A DNA stretch of 64,000 nt from assembly GCF_007483665.1 (NCBI RefSeq), contig NZ_VIQO01000010.1:310001-374000 (forward strand), written 5' to 3'. Position 1 is the stretch's first letter. Every line of letters starts with the position of its first letter. This document shows positions 17,462 to 29,402 of the stretch, piece by piece. The translations under genes were made by a program, and so were the position numbers. Under the pieces are notes generated by a model. It saw nothing but the letters and a program-made list of their open reading frames with translations. It did no database searches and had not been told where the DNA came from. The stretch is from Catellatospora sichuanensis. GTDB taxonomy: Bacteria > Actinomycetota > Actinomycetes > Mycobacteriales > Micromonosporaceae.

Positions 17462-17648
17462 CCGTGTCCGCCGATCGATCGCGCCCTGGCGCAAGCCTGT
17501 CGTCCAGCCCGCCTGACCTGGTCTGGAGCCGGCCGGTGGGGTGCCGGGGACCGTCCTGTGCGGAATCCCGGCCCTTGGGCGTGCAACATCTGGAGTCCGG
17601 GCCGCGTGCATTCAGGTCGACCGGTTCAGCTACGGGGAGGACCTGCCG

Positions 17649-18152
17649 ATGATCACATTCGAGGAGTACGTCCGATTACGCGGCGCGCGTCTGGTCGGCC
17701 TGGCGCGGCTGCTCGTCCACGACCGCCACCTGGCCGAGGACCTCGTGCAGGAGGTGCTGGGCCGCGCGTTCGCCCGCTGGAACAAGATCGTCAAGTTCGG
17801 CGAGCCGGACGCGTACGTGCGCCGGATGCTCGTCAACGCGCACATCAGCCGGCAGCGCCGCCGCTCGTCGAGCGAACTCGCGGTCGGCGACGTCGCCGAC
17901 CGCGCCGACCGCACGGACGTCGGGGGTGCGGCGGTCGAACGCGACGCCGCCTGGCGGCTGCTGGCCGAGCTGCCGCCCAAGCAGCGCGCCACCCTGGTGC
18001 TGCGCTACTACGAGGACCTCGACGACGCCGCCATCGCCGAGATCCTGGACTGCTCGCCCAGCACCGTCCGCACCCAGGCGATGCGCGCCCTCGCCACCCT
18101 CCGCCGGCACCTGGACGTGCCGGCGGCCCTTGCCCGAGGAGGAGAACGGTGA
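17649..18152 (+). CDS. ECF sigma factor, SigE family
   Basis: Extracytoplasmic-function sigma factor, 167 residues. Region 2 (about residues 5-70: LVHDRHLAEDLVQEVLGRAFARW) and region 4 with a helix-turn-helix (about 105-155: LPPKQRATLVLRYYEDLDDAAIAEILDCSPSTVRTQ, given in part). It resembles the SigE-family sigma factors with short unknown function in Streptomyces-like genomes. Start ATG 17649 with GGGGAGG upstream. Its stop overlaps the next start (GTGA), so it is coupled to a membrane protein. What it controls is unknown; the adjacent wall-degrading genes are candidates only by position. Confidence 0.9.
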   Translation: MITFEEYVRLRGARLVGLARLLVHDRHLAEDLVQEVLGRAFARWNKIVKFGEPDAYVRRMLVNAHISRQRRRSSSELAVGDVADRADRTDVGGAAVERDAAWRLLAELPPKQRATLVLRYYEDLDDAAIAEILDCSPSTVRTQAMRALATLRRHLDVPAALARGGER

Positions 18153-19315
18153 ACACCGACATCGACGAGACGATCCGCGCCGCGCTGCACGACCGTGCCG
18201 GCGGCGACGTGCACGTGGAAGGCCTGCTCGCCGGTGCCACCCGGCAGGGCAGGCGCCGGCGGCGCATCCATCACGCCATGGTCGCCGGTGGCACCGCCAT
18301 GGCGGTGCTCGCCGTCGGCGGCGTGCTGTCAGCGCTGCCGTGGGGCGCCGGGGTGGCTCCTGGCGTGGACACCGCGACGCAGCCGAGTGCGCAGGTCACC
18401 GGACCGTCCGCGCCGTCGCCCGGTGGGCCGGGCGGCTCGCCGTCGGCGCAGCCGAGCGAAGTGGCGGCAGTCGGCGCCTTCCGGCCGCCGACCGCCGACG
18501 CGAAACCGCTGGCACAGGGCGGCCGGGTCGGCACCGGGCAGCTGCTGCACCTGGACGCCGCCGACCCGGCGGCGGTCAGGATGACCTGGTCGACCGGGCA
18601 GCGGCACGAGTCGCTGACGGTGGTCCGGATGAGCGCCGCGGCGACGTTCAGCCGGTACGAGGTGCTGGCGGCGGACACGGAGCAGGGCCTGGCGGCCGCG
18701 CGCCGGGGCGAAGCGCTGCCGCCACCCGTGTCCACCGATCAGGTCACCTTCGGCGGCAAGCCGGCGACACTGCGGCTGAGTGACCGGGTGCCCGGCAGGC
18801 AGTCGTCCGGATCGCTGACCTGGCAGCCCACCCCGGGCACCTGGGCGCAGGTCGTCGTGTACCTCGACGACCGGCCGCAGGCCGGACGGACCGAGGTGCT
18901 GGCGGTGGCCGGCCTGGTGCGCTTCGACCGGGTGTTCCGGTGCGTGGTGGGTTTCCGGCTGGCTTGGACGCCGTCCGGCACCCGGCTGACGGACTGCTCG
19001 TTCGAGGCGGTCGGCCGCCCGGGGCGGGTCGCGACGTACAGCGGGGTGCGCCTGGTCACCGGGAAGGCGTGGTGGTGGGTGAACAACCACGACCGTGCCG
19101 ATCTGGACACCTCCGGCCCGTTCGTGGAGGTCGAGGGTCGCCGGATCCAGTCGGACAAGAACGCGGCCGGGTATGCGTACAGCGGCACGCAGGCGGCGTC
19201 GCTGAGCCCCGGCAAGCCCTCGATCAGTCAGGCCGACGCCAACCGGGTGATGGGCCACTTCGTCCCGGTCCCCGGCGACTTCCCGCAGGCCTGGGTCCAG
19301 GACCCACTGCACTGA
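18149..19315 (+). CDS. Single-pass membrane protein, putative partner of the ECF sigma factor
   Basis: Unrecognised protein of 388 residues. Short cytoplasmic N-terminus (about 45 residues with DETIRAALHDRAGGDVHVEG), one membrane helix (AMVAGGTAMAVLAVGGVLSA, about residues 47-66), a Pro/Ser/Gly-rich stretch, then about 300 extracytoplasmic residues without a motif I know. The layout and the GTGA overlap with the sigma gene suggest an anti-sigma or sensor function. It lacks the H-x3-C-x2-C zinc motif of ZAS anti-sigma factors. Confidence 0.75.
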   Translation: MNTDIDETIRAALHDRAGGDVHVEGLLAGATRQGRRRRRIHHAMVAGGTAMAVLAVGGVLSALPWGAGVAPGVDTATQPSAQVTGPSAPSPGGPGGSPSAQPSEVAAVGAFRPPTADAKPLAQGGRVGTGQLLHLDAADPAAVRMTWSTGQRHESLTVVRMSAAATFSRYEVLAADTEQGLAAARRGEALPPPVSTDQVTFGGKPATLRLSDRVPGRQSSGSLTWQPTPGTWAQVVVYLDDRPQAGRTEVLAVAGLVRFDRVFRCVVGFRLAWTPSGTRLTDCSFEAVGRPGRVATYSGVRLVTGKAWWWVNNHDRADLDTSGPFVEVEGRRIQSDKNAAGYAYSGTQAASLSPGKPSISQADANRVMGHFVPVPGDFPQAWVQDPLH

Positions 19316-19344
19316 CCGACGCCTGCTCCGAGGCGGCGAAGAGT

Positions 19345-22357
<3,013 letters not shown>

Positions 22358-22420
22358 CTATCGCAGTTCGCGGTGCGGTGGGTAAGTCAGGGCTTTCCTG
22401 TACGTTTCGGTCGACATCGA

Positions 22421-22434
22421 TGGAAGCGCTCCCA
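22421..22434. promoter_or_regulatory. CebR/CelR-like operator of the GH9 gene
   Basis: TGGAAGCGCTCCCA matches 13 of 14 bases of TGGGAGCGCTCCCA, the known operator of cellulose-responsive LacI regulators of actinomycetes. On the minus strand TTGACA (22444-22439) lies just upstream, so the operator falls where the promoter spacer would be; the -10 box is poor. Confidence 0.65.
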
Positions 22435-22501
22435 CCTCTGTCAAGCACGATTTAACCGCGCGGTTGCCTTCTTGTGAAGCCCCGATTTCGCGCGGGAAGC
22501 C

Positions 22502-23569
22502 TTACCTGGTCACGGCTCCGGTACTGGCGCGATGCGTGAGCATCGGCGGCAGCAGCGTGGTCGGCGGCACGGCCCGGTCGTCGAGTTTGCGCATCAGCAG
22601 CTCCACGGCCTGCCGGCCGACGTCCTCGGCCGGTATCTGCACCGAGCTCAGCGCGGGCGACGAGCGCTCCGCCAGCTCGTCCGGACAGATCGCGACGACG
22701 GAGACGTCCTCGGGCACCCGGCGGCCCAGCGCACGCAGCGAACTCAGCACGTGCGCCACCGCGGCCTCGTTGTGCACCACCAGGCCGGTCAGTCCCGGGT
22801 GGTGGGCGAGCAGCTGCCCGAGGGACTCCTGCACCGCCTCCGGGTGCTCCTCGAACGGCTGCGCGTACGCGGTCAGCCGCAGCCGCTTCGCGGCCTCCAC
22901 GAACCCGTCCCGGGTGCGGTGCGCGAAGCCGGTGTCCCGGTCGTACACCACCCGCGGCGCGCCGAGCAGCGCGATCTCGCGGTGGCCCAGCGCGGCCAGA
23001 TGTTCCACGCACACCGCGCCCGCGCGATGGAAATCCAGGTCGACGCAGGTCAACCCGGCCGAGTCGGCGGGCAGCCCGATCAGGACGCTGGGCCGCTCCA
23101 GCCGCCGCAGCGTCGGCACCCGCGGGTCGTGCATCTCCACGTCCATCAGCACCAGGCCGTCCACCATCGCGCCCGCGGCCACCCGGCGCAGCCCGGCCGG
23201 GCCCTCGTCGGCGGTCACCAGCAGCACGTCGTGGTGATACTGGCGGGCGCTGGTCACCACCGCGGTGGCGAACTGCATCAGCACCGGCAGGTGCATGCCC
23301 TGCCGCAGCGGTAGCACCAGCGCGATCACGCTGGACCGGTTGCTGGCCAGCGAGCGCGCGCCCGCGTGCGGGTGGAAGCCCAGCGCGCGGATGCTGGCGT
23401 GCACCCGGGCGCTGGTCGTGGCGGAGATGGCCCGCTTGCCGCTGAGCACGTACGACACCGTGCTGGTGGACACGCCCGCATGCCGTGCCACGTCGGCGAT
23501 GGTCACCACGCTGTCGCGCTGGGACGCCCGCCGCGGACGGCTCCTCATCGGCGGCACCTCCCCACTCAT
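22502..23569 (-). CDS. LacI-family transcriptional regulator
   Basis: Regulator of 355 residues. Helix-turn-helix with VTIADVARHAGVSTSTVSYV near residues 20-40, then the LacI hinge and an effector domain (VDGLVLMDVEMHDPRV, LGHREIALLG). It sits between the GH9 gene downstream and the GH3 gene upstream, all on the minus strand. It is the only LacI gene near the CebR-like operators and so the best candidate to bind them, but that is inference. Start ATG 23569 has GAGGAG five bases upstream; that ribosome site is part of a dispersed repeat. Confidence 0.88.
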   Translation of the reverse strand: MSGEVPPMRSRPRRASQRDSVVTIADVARHAGVSTSTVSYVLSGKRAISATTSARVHASIRALGFHPHAGARSLASNRSSVIALVLPLRQGMHLPVLMQFATAVVTSARQYHHDVLLVTADEGPAGLRRVAAGAMVDGLVLMDVEMHDPRVPTLRRLERPSVLIGLPADSAGLTCVDLDFHRAGAVCVEHLAALGHREIALLGAPRVVYDRDTGFAHRTRDGFVEAAKRLRLTAYAQPFEEHPEAVQESLGQLLAHHPGLTGLVVHNEAAVAHVLSSLRALGRRVPEDVSVVAICPDELAERSSPALSSVQIPAEDVGRQAVELLMRKLDDRAVPPTTLLPPMLTHRASTGAVTR

Positions 23570-23574
23570 GGCTG

Positions 23575-23640
23575 CTCCTCGCTGCGCTCGTCGCAACCAT
23601 GAGGAACCGGCGACATGATTCGCTCGCTGCGCTCGCTCAT
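23575..23640 (-). repeat. GAGCGCAGCGAG repeat, copy A
   Basis: On the minus strand ATGAGCGAGCGCAGCGAGC opens the element and contains the stop codon of the GH3 gene. After about 25 variable bases GACGAGCGCAGCGAGGAG (23592-23575) supplies the ribosome site of the LacI gene. Same family as copies at 32297 and 50552. Confidence 0.8.
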
Positions 23641-26564
23641 GCGAACACGAGCTCGCTGACGATGATGCCCGGTGCGTCGTAGACCAGGTATAGGTCGGTC
23701 CGGCCGGATGTGCTCAGCGGGCAGCTGATCTTCTGGTACGCGTACCGTCCTTCGCCCGCGCCGACCGCCTCGGCCAGCACCTCGCCGTCGAGCGGGTCGT
23801 CGGCCACCAGCGCCACCCGGCCCGCGCCGCCCGCCACGGCGAAGACGACCTCGTCGCAGCCGGTCAGGTCGGTCGCGCCGAACGACAGCCAGGCACCCGC
23901 GTCGGTGGCCCGCACCGCGTCGCCGCGCTCCGGCGCGGTGTCGACCAGCACCACGCCGCAGCCCTCGTCATGGTCGGCCGCGCGCAGCAGACCGGGCAGG
24001 CGGCGGGCGCCGATGCGCTCGCCGCGCACGGTCAGCGTGGCGCAGCCGCGGATGTCGGTCGCCGAGCGGCCGACCATCACCTTGTGCCGGGCCGCCTCCA
24101 CCACGGGCCGTCCCGTGGTCACGTCCCAGAAGGACAGGTCCGCGGCGGCCAGCTCGATGCTGACCAGCGTGCGCTCGCCCGGCTCGAGCCGGATCCGGCG
24201 GAACCCCCGCAGCCGCCGCAGCGGCTGCTTGACCCGCGAGCGCTGCTGGTGCGTGTAGAGCTGGACGACCTCCTCGCCCGCGCGCCCGCCGACGTTGGTC
24301 ACCTCGACGGTCACGGTGACCGTGCCGTCGGCGTCGATCGCGTCGGTGTCCAGGCTGACCGCGCCGTACTCGAACTCGCCCCAGCTCAGGCCGTGCCCGA
24401 ACGGGTACAGCGGGGTGCCGCGGTAGTACAGGTAGGTCGCGTCGCTGGTGATGATGTCGTAGTCGTAGAGGTCGGGCAGCTCGCAGTGGCTGCGGTACCA
24501 GGTCTGCGGCAGCCGCCCCGCGGGCTCGGCATCGCCGAACAGCACGTCGGCGAGCGCGTGGCCGAACTCCTGGCCGCCGTGGCTGCTCCACAGCACCGCG
24601 GGCAGGTGCACGTCGGCCCAGCTGATCGCATACGGGTAGCTGCTGGTCAGGACGAGGGCGGTGCGCGGGTTGGCGGCGTACACGGCGCGCAGCAGGGCCT
24701 CCTGCGCGGGCGGCAGGGACAGGTTCTCCCGGTCCTCGGTCTCGCGGCCGTTGACCAGCGGGTGGTTGCCCAGCACCACGACCACGGCGTCCGCCTCCGC
24801 CGCCACGGCGGCGGCCTGCTCAGGCCCGCTGCGGCGCACCTCGACCTGGAGCCGCGCGGCCTGCTCGAAGGTCGCGCCGACCGCGGCCACCCCGTCCTCG
24901 CCGACGGTCAGGTAACTGCGGCTCAGCTCGTGGTGCAGCGACAGCGTGCCGTCGGCCCGCTCGACCAGCCGGAACGTCTCGTGCACGTCCCACCCGTGCG
25001 GGCCGGGCGCGTCGGCGACCAGCAGGTTGTCGCGCACCGTCAGGTGCCGCCCGTTGGCCGCCGAGCGCAGCGCCAGCACGCTGGTGCCGTGGTGCCCGGC
25101 CGGGCCGGGGTGGCTGCCCCAGTCGAACACGTCGAAGCCGTGCGGGTCCGCGAACGCCCGCCGCACCGGCGCGGCAGGTGCCGGACTGTCCTGGCCCGGG
25201 TCGGCGTCCACGTCGGCGGCGTGCGCATCGTCCGCCCGGCCGTCGGCGGCGCGCGCCGCGCCACGCGCCGGGGCCGGGTCGGCGACCGCGAGATAGCCGC
25301 CGCCGACCAGGCGCAACGCGACGCGGTCCGCGCCCTCCGCGAAGGTCACCTGATCTGCGCCCAGCCGGGCGGCCAGGCCGTCGCGCGCGGTGACCTGGTA
25401 GGGCAGCGTGCCGCTGTACCAGTCGGCCATCAGCTGATCGCCCAGCGGCCCGACCACCGCGACCCGGCGCACCTGCGCGCGGTCGAAGGGCAGCAGTCGG
25501 CACTCCTGCTTGAGCAGCACGATGCTGCGGGTCGCGGCCTCGCGGGCCAGCGCCTGGTGCGCGGGGCAGTTCACGGTGTCGGGGTCGAGGCCGGTGAACG
25601 GGTTCGCCTCGGCCGGATCGAACTCGCCCAGCCGCATCCGGATCGTCAGCACCCGGCGCACTGCGGCGTCCACATCGGCCTCGTCGATCAGCCCGCGGTC
25701 GAGGGCCTCGGTTAGCCGTCCGATGGTGACGTGCGAGTTCGCGTCGGCGTCGGTGAAGCTGTCCACCCCCGCCTTCAGCGAGGCGGCGTGGCTGGTCGCA
25801 TGGTCGGGGAAGTAGGCCTGCTGGGCGGGGTCGGCCAGGTTGCTCGGCGCGTACGCGTCCGAGACCACCAGCACCTCGTCGCCGGTCCAGGACCGCAGGT
25901 CGTCGTTCAGATGCGGGCTGACGTGCGCCGGACGGCCGTTGACCAGGTTGTACGACGCCATCACGGCGACCGCCGCGCCGCTTTCGATCGCCGGGCGGTA
26001 CGCGGGCAGTTCGTATTCGTGCAGCACCCGTGGGCCGAGGTTGCTGGAGCTGACGCAGCGGTCGTTCTCGTTGTTGTAGCCGAGGAAGTGCTTCAGCGTC
26101 GGGGCGGTCTTCAGGTAGACGGGGTGGTCGCCGCGCAGTCCGCGCGCGTACGCCTCACCCATCAGCCCGGTCAGCCAGGCGTCCTCGCTGTAGCCCTCCT
26201 CGTTGCGGCCCCAGCGCGGGTCGCGCAGCGGGTTGACCACCGGCGCCCACACGTTGAGGCCCGCCCCGGACGGATCCTTGTGGTGGCTGGCCCGCACCTC
26301 GTCGCCGACCGCTGCGCCGACCCGGCGCACCAGGTCCGGGTCCCAGCTCGCGCCGAGGCCGACCGCCTGCGGGAACACTGTCGCCTCGCCGAGCCAGGCG
26401 AGCCCGTGCAGCGCCTCGGTGCCGGTGCGGAACCCGCCCACGGACAGCCGGGGCACGGGTGGCTGGTGCTGGTGCAGCAGCGCGATCTTCTCGGGGAGGG
26501 TGAGCCGGCCGAGGAGGTCGGCGACGCGGTCGGGGACGGGGGCGGAGGGGTCGCGGAAGTTCAT
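23637..26564 (-). CDS. GH3 beta-glycosidase with inserted beta-trefoil-like domain
   Basis: Cytoplasmic (no signal peptide) glycoside hydrolase family 3, 975 residues; likely splits cello- or xylo-oligosaccharides. N-terminal TIM-barrel-like domain with the nucleophile Asp in EVLVVSDAYAP (about residue 245), second domain with NGRETEDRENLSLP providing the usual acid/base region, and a C-terminal FnIII-like domain. An insertion of roughly 150 residues contains a fascin/beta-trefoil-like stretch (NGRHLTVRDNLLVAD). The final ~130 residues look like a CBM6-type module. Start ATG 26564 with AAGGAA upstream. Beta-glucosidase versus beta-xylosidase cannot be decided. Confidence 0.88.
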   Translation of the reverse strand: MNFRDPSAPVPDRVADLLGRLTLPEKIALLHQHQPPVPRLSVGGFRTGTEALHGLAWLGEATVFPQAVGLGASWDPDLVRRVGAAVGDEVRASHHKDPSGAGLNVWAPVVNPLRDPRWGRNEEGYSEDAWLTGLMGEAYARGLRGDHPVYLKTAPTLKHFLGYNNENDRCVSSSNLGPRVLHEYELPAYRPAIESGAAVAVMASYNLVNGRPAHVSPHLNDDLRSWTGDEVLVVSDAYAPSNLADPAQQAYFPDHATSHAASLKAGVDSFTDADANSHVTIGRLTEALDRGLIDEADVDAAVRRVLTIRMRLGEFDPAEANPFTGLDPDTVNCPAHQALAREAATRSIVLLKQECRLLPFDRAQVRRVAVVGPLGDQLMADWYSGTLPYQVTARDGLAARLGADQVTFAEGADRVALRLVGGGYLAVADPAPARGAARAADGRADDAHAADVDADPGQDSPAPAAPVRRAFADPHGFDVFDWGSHPGPAGHHGTSVLALRSAANGRHLTVRDNLLVADAPGPHGWDVHETFRLVERADGTLSLHHELSRSYLTVGEDGVAAVGATFEQAARLQVEVRRSGPEQAAAVAAEADAVVVVLGNHPLVNGRETEDRENLSLPPAQEALLRAVYAANPRTALVLTSSYPYAISWADVHLPAVLWSSHGGQEFGHALADVLFGDAEPAGRLPQTWYRSHCELPDLYDYDIITSDATYLYYRGTPLYPFGHGLSWGEFEYGAVSLDTDAIDADGTVTVTVEVTNVGGRAGEEVVQLYTHQQRSRVKQPLRRLRGFRRIRLEPGERTLVSIELAAADLSFWDVTTGRPVVEAARHKVMVGRSATDIRGCATLTVRGERIGARRLPGLLRAADHDEGCGVVLVDTAPERGDAVRATDAGAWLSFGATDLTGCDEVVFAVAGGAGRVALVADDPLDGEVLAEAVGAGEGRYAYQKISCPLSTSGRTDLYLVYDAPGIIVSELVFA

Positions 26565-26631
26565 CGCCGGGTTCCTTCGTCTGGGCGGACGGTCGGAATA
26601 TGCGTCGTGGAGGCGGTGCGGGCGGAGCGGG

Positions 26632-26651
26632 CTGTCGAAGCGCTTCGACAG
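26632..26651. promoter_or_regulatory. LacI-type operator 1 upstream of GH3 gene
   Basis: CTGTCGAAGCGCTTCGACAG is a perfect 20-base palindrome with central GC, a LacI-family pattern. Centre 78 bases upstream of the GH3 start. A near-identical site lies exactly 50 bases away. Confidence 0.7.
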
Positions 26652-26683
26652 TGGATCGCGAAAGTTCCGGAGCCTGGTCCACA

Positions 26684-26699
26684 GTCGAAGCGCTTCGAC
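26684..26699. promoter_or_regulatory. LacI-type operator 2 upstream of GH3 gene
   Basis: GTCGAAGCGCTTCGAC, a perfect 16-base palindrome sharing its core with the site at 26632-26651. The spacing (50 bases centre to centre, about five helical turns) suits cooperative binding. Confidence 0.7.
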
Positions 26700-26792
26700 G
26701 ATCGTCTGAAAAAGACCCCGCCCGACATGTGTTTCTGCCTGATTTCGCAACGGAGTACGCCAGAGATTTACCGTGTCCCACCGGTCGTCGTC

Positions 26793-26806
26793 AAGGGAGC
26801 GTTCCC
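26793..26806. promoter_or_regulatory. CebR-like operator between GH3 and sulfotransferase genes
   Basis: AGGGAGCGTTCCCA, the exact reverse complement of the site TGGGAACGCTCCCT at 29403. It resembles TGGGAGCGCTCCCA. Distance to the GH3 start is about 230 bases. Confidence 0.5.
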
Positions 26807-26859
26807 ACGGCAGGTCCGCTCCGGTCCGCACGCGGGCGGCTCAGCAGCGCCGATGCCCG

Positions 26860-27948
26860 TCAGCGCGGAAGAAGTTCGCGGGGTTCGGCCGGGCGGTAGG
26901 CCAGCGCCTCGGCGGGGCGCAGCCGGTCGCGCAGCCGGGTCAGCGCGCGGCGCGCCGCGACGGTCCGGCGCGGCCCGTCGATGTGGGCGTAGTGCAGGTG
27001 GTGCACCCGACCCGGCCCTCCCCACCACGGCGAGCGGTCCTCGGACACCGGGTAGCCCAACTCTCGCAACCGTCCGCCCAGCTTCGCCTCGCACAGCGTG
27101 ACCTGCCAGGGCTCCAGCCGGTCCCGCCAACTGCCGACCCGCTCGGTGGTCACCGGCTCGTGGGTGAGCCGGTGCCAGCTCTTGCGGCTGGGCACGGCGA
27201 CCTCGGCCAGCCGCGCCGGTTCGGCCATCGCCGGGTCGTACTCCTCGCCCAGGAAAGCGCAGATCGCCCGCAGCTCCGGCTCCGGGTCGGCGACCAGGCG
27301 TTCGTAGCGCACCTCGTGGTAGGAGTGCTCGCCCAGGACGCGGCGCGCCCACGCGGAGGAGTCCATCGCCCGCGCCCAGTCGGAGATCGCGTGGCACACG
27401 TCCTTGCCCTGCTGCCAGGGTGTCTCGCCGAGGGAGGCGACGCAGTCGCGCCCGTCGCGCACGATGTTGACGATCTGTGCGTCGGGGAACAGGCGCAGCA
27501 GCGGGCCCAGGTTGTTCAGGTACGCCGGGCGCTTGTCCCCCCAGCGGGGCTTGTCGAAGCGGCGGGCGTACGCGCGGAACACGATGCCGAGTGCGGAGCC
27601 GAGCGTCGGCGGGCCGGTCACGATCTCCTCGATCACCGCGTCCGAGTTCAGGCCCAGGTCGCCGAAGGCGGTCTTCCCGCCGGTGATCCACTCGGCGAGG
27701 CCGCGGCGGTTGGCGGGCTCGCGCAGGTCGCCGAAGCTGGCCCGGTCGAGGTACGCGCCCAGCAGGAAACGCGTCTCCGGCGGGATCGCGATCCGCGGGT
27801 GCGCGTGCAGCATGAGCTGAAGCATCGTGGTGCCCGAGCGCGGGCAGCCCACGACGAACACCGGCCGGTCACTGCCCACGAGTGGCTCCGTCCATAAAGG
27901 GTGGATTATCCGCAATACACCCTTATTAACGACCCGTGAACGACCCAC
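26860..27948 (-). CDS. Sulfotransferase family protein
   Basis: PAPS-dependent sulfotransferase-fold protein, 362 residues. The 5'-phosphosulfate loop GCPRSGTTM is at residues 34-42 and a 3'-phosphate-binding RDGRDCVASL stretch lies mid-protein. Acceptor unknown; many actinobacterial members act on carbohydrates or lipids. GTG 27948 gives the longest frame; no clear ribosome site is seen there, and a GTG (V25 of this frame) is an alternative start. Its place among hydrolase genes has no obvious functional logic. Confidence 0.8.
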   Translation of the reverse strand: MGRSRVVNKGVLRIIHPLWTEPLVGSDRPVFVVGCPRSGTTMLQLMLHAHPRIAIPPETRFLLGAYLDRASFGDLREPANRRGLAEWITGGKTAFGDLGLNSDAVIEEIVTGPPTLGSALGIVFRAYARRFDKPRWGDKRPAYLNNLGPLLRLFPDAQIVNIVRDGRDCVASLGETPWQQGKDVCHAISDWARAMDSSAWARRVLGEHSYHEVRYERLVADPEPELRAICAFLGEEYDPAMAEPARLAEVAVPSRKSWHRLTHEPVTTERVGSWRDRLEPWQVTLCEAKLGGRLRELGYPVSEDRSPWWGGPGRVHHLHYAHIDGPRRTVAARRALTRLRDRLRPAEALAYRPAEPRELLPR

Positions 27949-28006
27949 GATGCGCGGCCCGCACGCCGCGCCGGCCCTGCACGCCGCGCCACCGCCCTTG
28001 ATCGCC

Positions 28007-28067
28007 CGACTTGCCAGGCAGATGTGCGTATCTTGGGCCCACTTTCGCCCATGTGCCTGGCAAGTCG
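28007..28067. repeat. Nested hairpin repeat, copy 1
   Basis: CGACTTGCCAGGCA (28007-28020) pairs with its complement (28054-28067); the loop holds a smaller GGGC/GCCC pair. Located after the ROK gene stop. Same design as elements at 33369 and 42595. Confidence 0.65.
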
Positions 28068-28099
28068 AGTGACCTTGGTGCGGAATGCGCCCGGCTGGG

Positions 28100-29320
28100 T
28101 CAGAGGCGGGGGAGGCGGCCCGCGTCGACGTGGTCGAGGACGGTGGCGGCGCCGCCGGTGGCGGCCGCGCCGTGGTCGAGGATGGACGCGACGACCTGCG
28201 CGCCGCCCTCCTCGGGGCCGATGCGGCGGGCGCGGAGTTCGGCCTCGACGGGTGGGAGCAGCCAGGGTGCGAGGGGCACGAAGTAGCCGCCGAGCACCAC
28301 GACCTCGGGGTCGAGCAGGTTGGCCAGGATGGAGACGCCCTGGCCGAGGGCGCGGCCGACCTCCTCCAGCGCGTGCAGGGCCGCGGGGTCGTTGCTCCGC
28401 GCGCGGCGTACCACCTCGTCGACCTCGGGTTGCAGGTCGGTGATGTCGCCGTCGCCGGCCACCTCGGGCAGCACCCGCGCGATGATCGCGGTGATGCCCG
28501 CGATCGCCTCCAGGCAGCCGCGGCGGCCGCAGGCGCACGGCGGGCCCTGCGGGTCGATGGTGATGTGCCCGATCTCGCCGGGGAAGCCGCGATGGCCGCG
28601 CAGCGGCCGGCCGTCGCTGATGATGCCCGCGCCGATGCCGACCTCGCCGGTCAGGTAGATCAGGTTCTGCGAGCCGGCGAACGCGCCGTAGCGGGACTCG
28701 GCCAGCACCGCCAGGTTCGCGTCGTTGTCCACGGCGACCGGGAAGCCCGGCTCGCCGAGCGCGCGGTTGACGATGTCGCGCAGGTTGACGTCGCGCCAGC
28801 CCAGGTTGGGGGCCATGATGACGACGCCGTCGGGGGAGACCAGGCCGGGCACGCCGACGGTCAGCCCGAGCACCCGGCGGTCCTCCTTGAGCACCCGGTT
28901 CACCGCGCGCCGGCCTAGTGCCGCGATCGCGGTCGCGGCCTGCGCGGGGCTGGACGCGAGCCCGGCGAACGAGCGCCGCCAGGACAGCACCTGCTGCCCG
29001 GCCAGGTCGATGGCGACCGCGGTGAGGTAGTCGGCGTTAACCTCGATCCCGATCGCGGCGTACGGCGAGCCGTCGAGCACGAGCATGGTCGCCGGGCGGC
29101 CGATCCGGTGCTCGGTGAGTCCGGTCTCGCGCAGCAGCCGACGTTCGATCAGGTCGGCGACGAGGCTGGACACGGTGGCTTTGTTGAGCCCGGTGGCGGC
29201 GGCGATCTCCGCGCGGGAGCATGGCGCGTGCCCGCGCACGTAGCGCAGCACGACAGCCAGGTTCGTGGCCCTGACATCGGCGAAGTCCGCCGGTTGAGGG
29301 CCGCGCTGCATGGTGATCAC
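28100..29320 (-). CDS. ROK-family transcriptional regulator
   Basis: NagC/XylR-type regulator, 406 residues. N-terminal winged helix (RAEIAAATGLNKATVSSLVA, about residues 36-55) and a sugar-kinase-fold domain with the ROK zinc motif CACGRRGCLEA and FPGEIGHI. It is divergent from the LplABC-like importer; a XylR-like inverted repeat (29439-29465) lies between them, so it probably controls the importer in response to an imported sugar. GTG start with GGAGGG six bases upstream. Confidence 0.9.
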   Translation of the reverse strand: MITMQRGPQPADFADVRATNLAVVLRYVRGHAPCSRAEIAAATGLNKATVSSLVADLIERRLLRETGLTEHRIGRPATMLVLDGSPYAAIGIEVNADYLTAVAIDLAGQQVLSWRRSFAGLASSPAQAATAIAALGRRAVNRVLKEDRRVLGLTVGVPGLVSPDGVVIMAPNLGWRDVNLRDIVNRALGEPGFPVAVDNDANLAVLAESRYGAFAGSQNLIYLTGEVGIGAGIISDGRPLRGHRGFPGEIGHITIDPQGPPCACGRRGCLEAIAGITAIIARVLPEVAGDGDITDLQPEVDEVVRRARSNDPAALHALEEVGRALGQGVSILANLLDPEVVVLGGYFVPLAPWLLPPVEAELRARRIGPEEGGAQVVASILDHGAAATGGAATVLDHVDAGRLPRL

Positions 29321-29402
29321 CGTCTGCCCTCCGGTGTGGCTGCACTGGTCGCACCATCATGCCGTATGGAGCCGTCGGTGAGCATCGCCGTGGACCTAGG
29401 CA

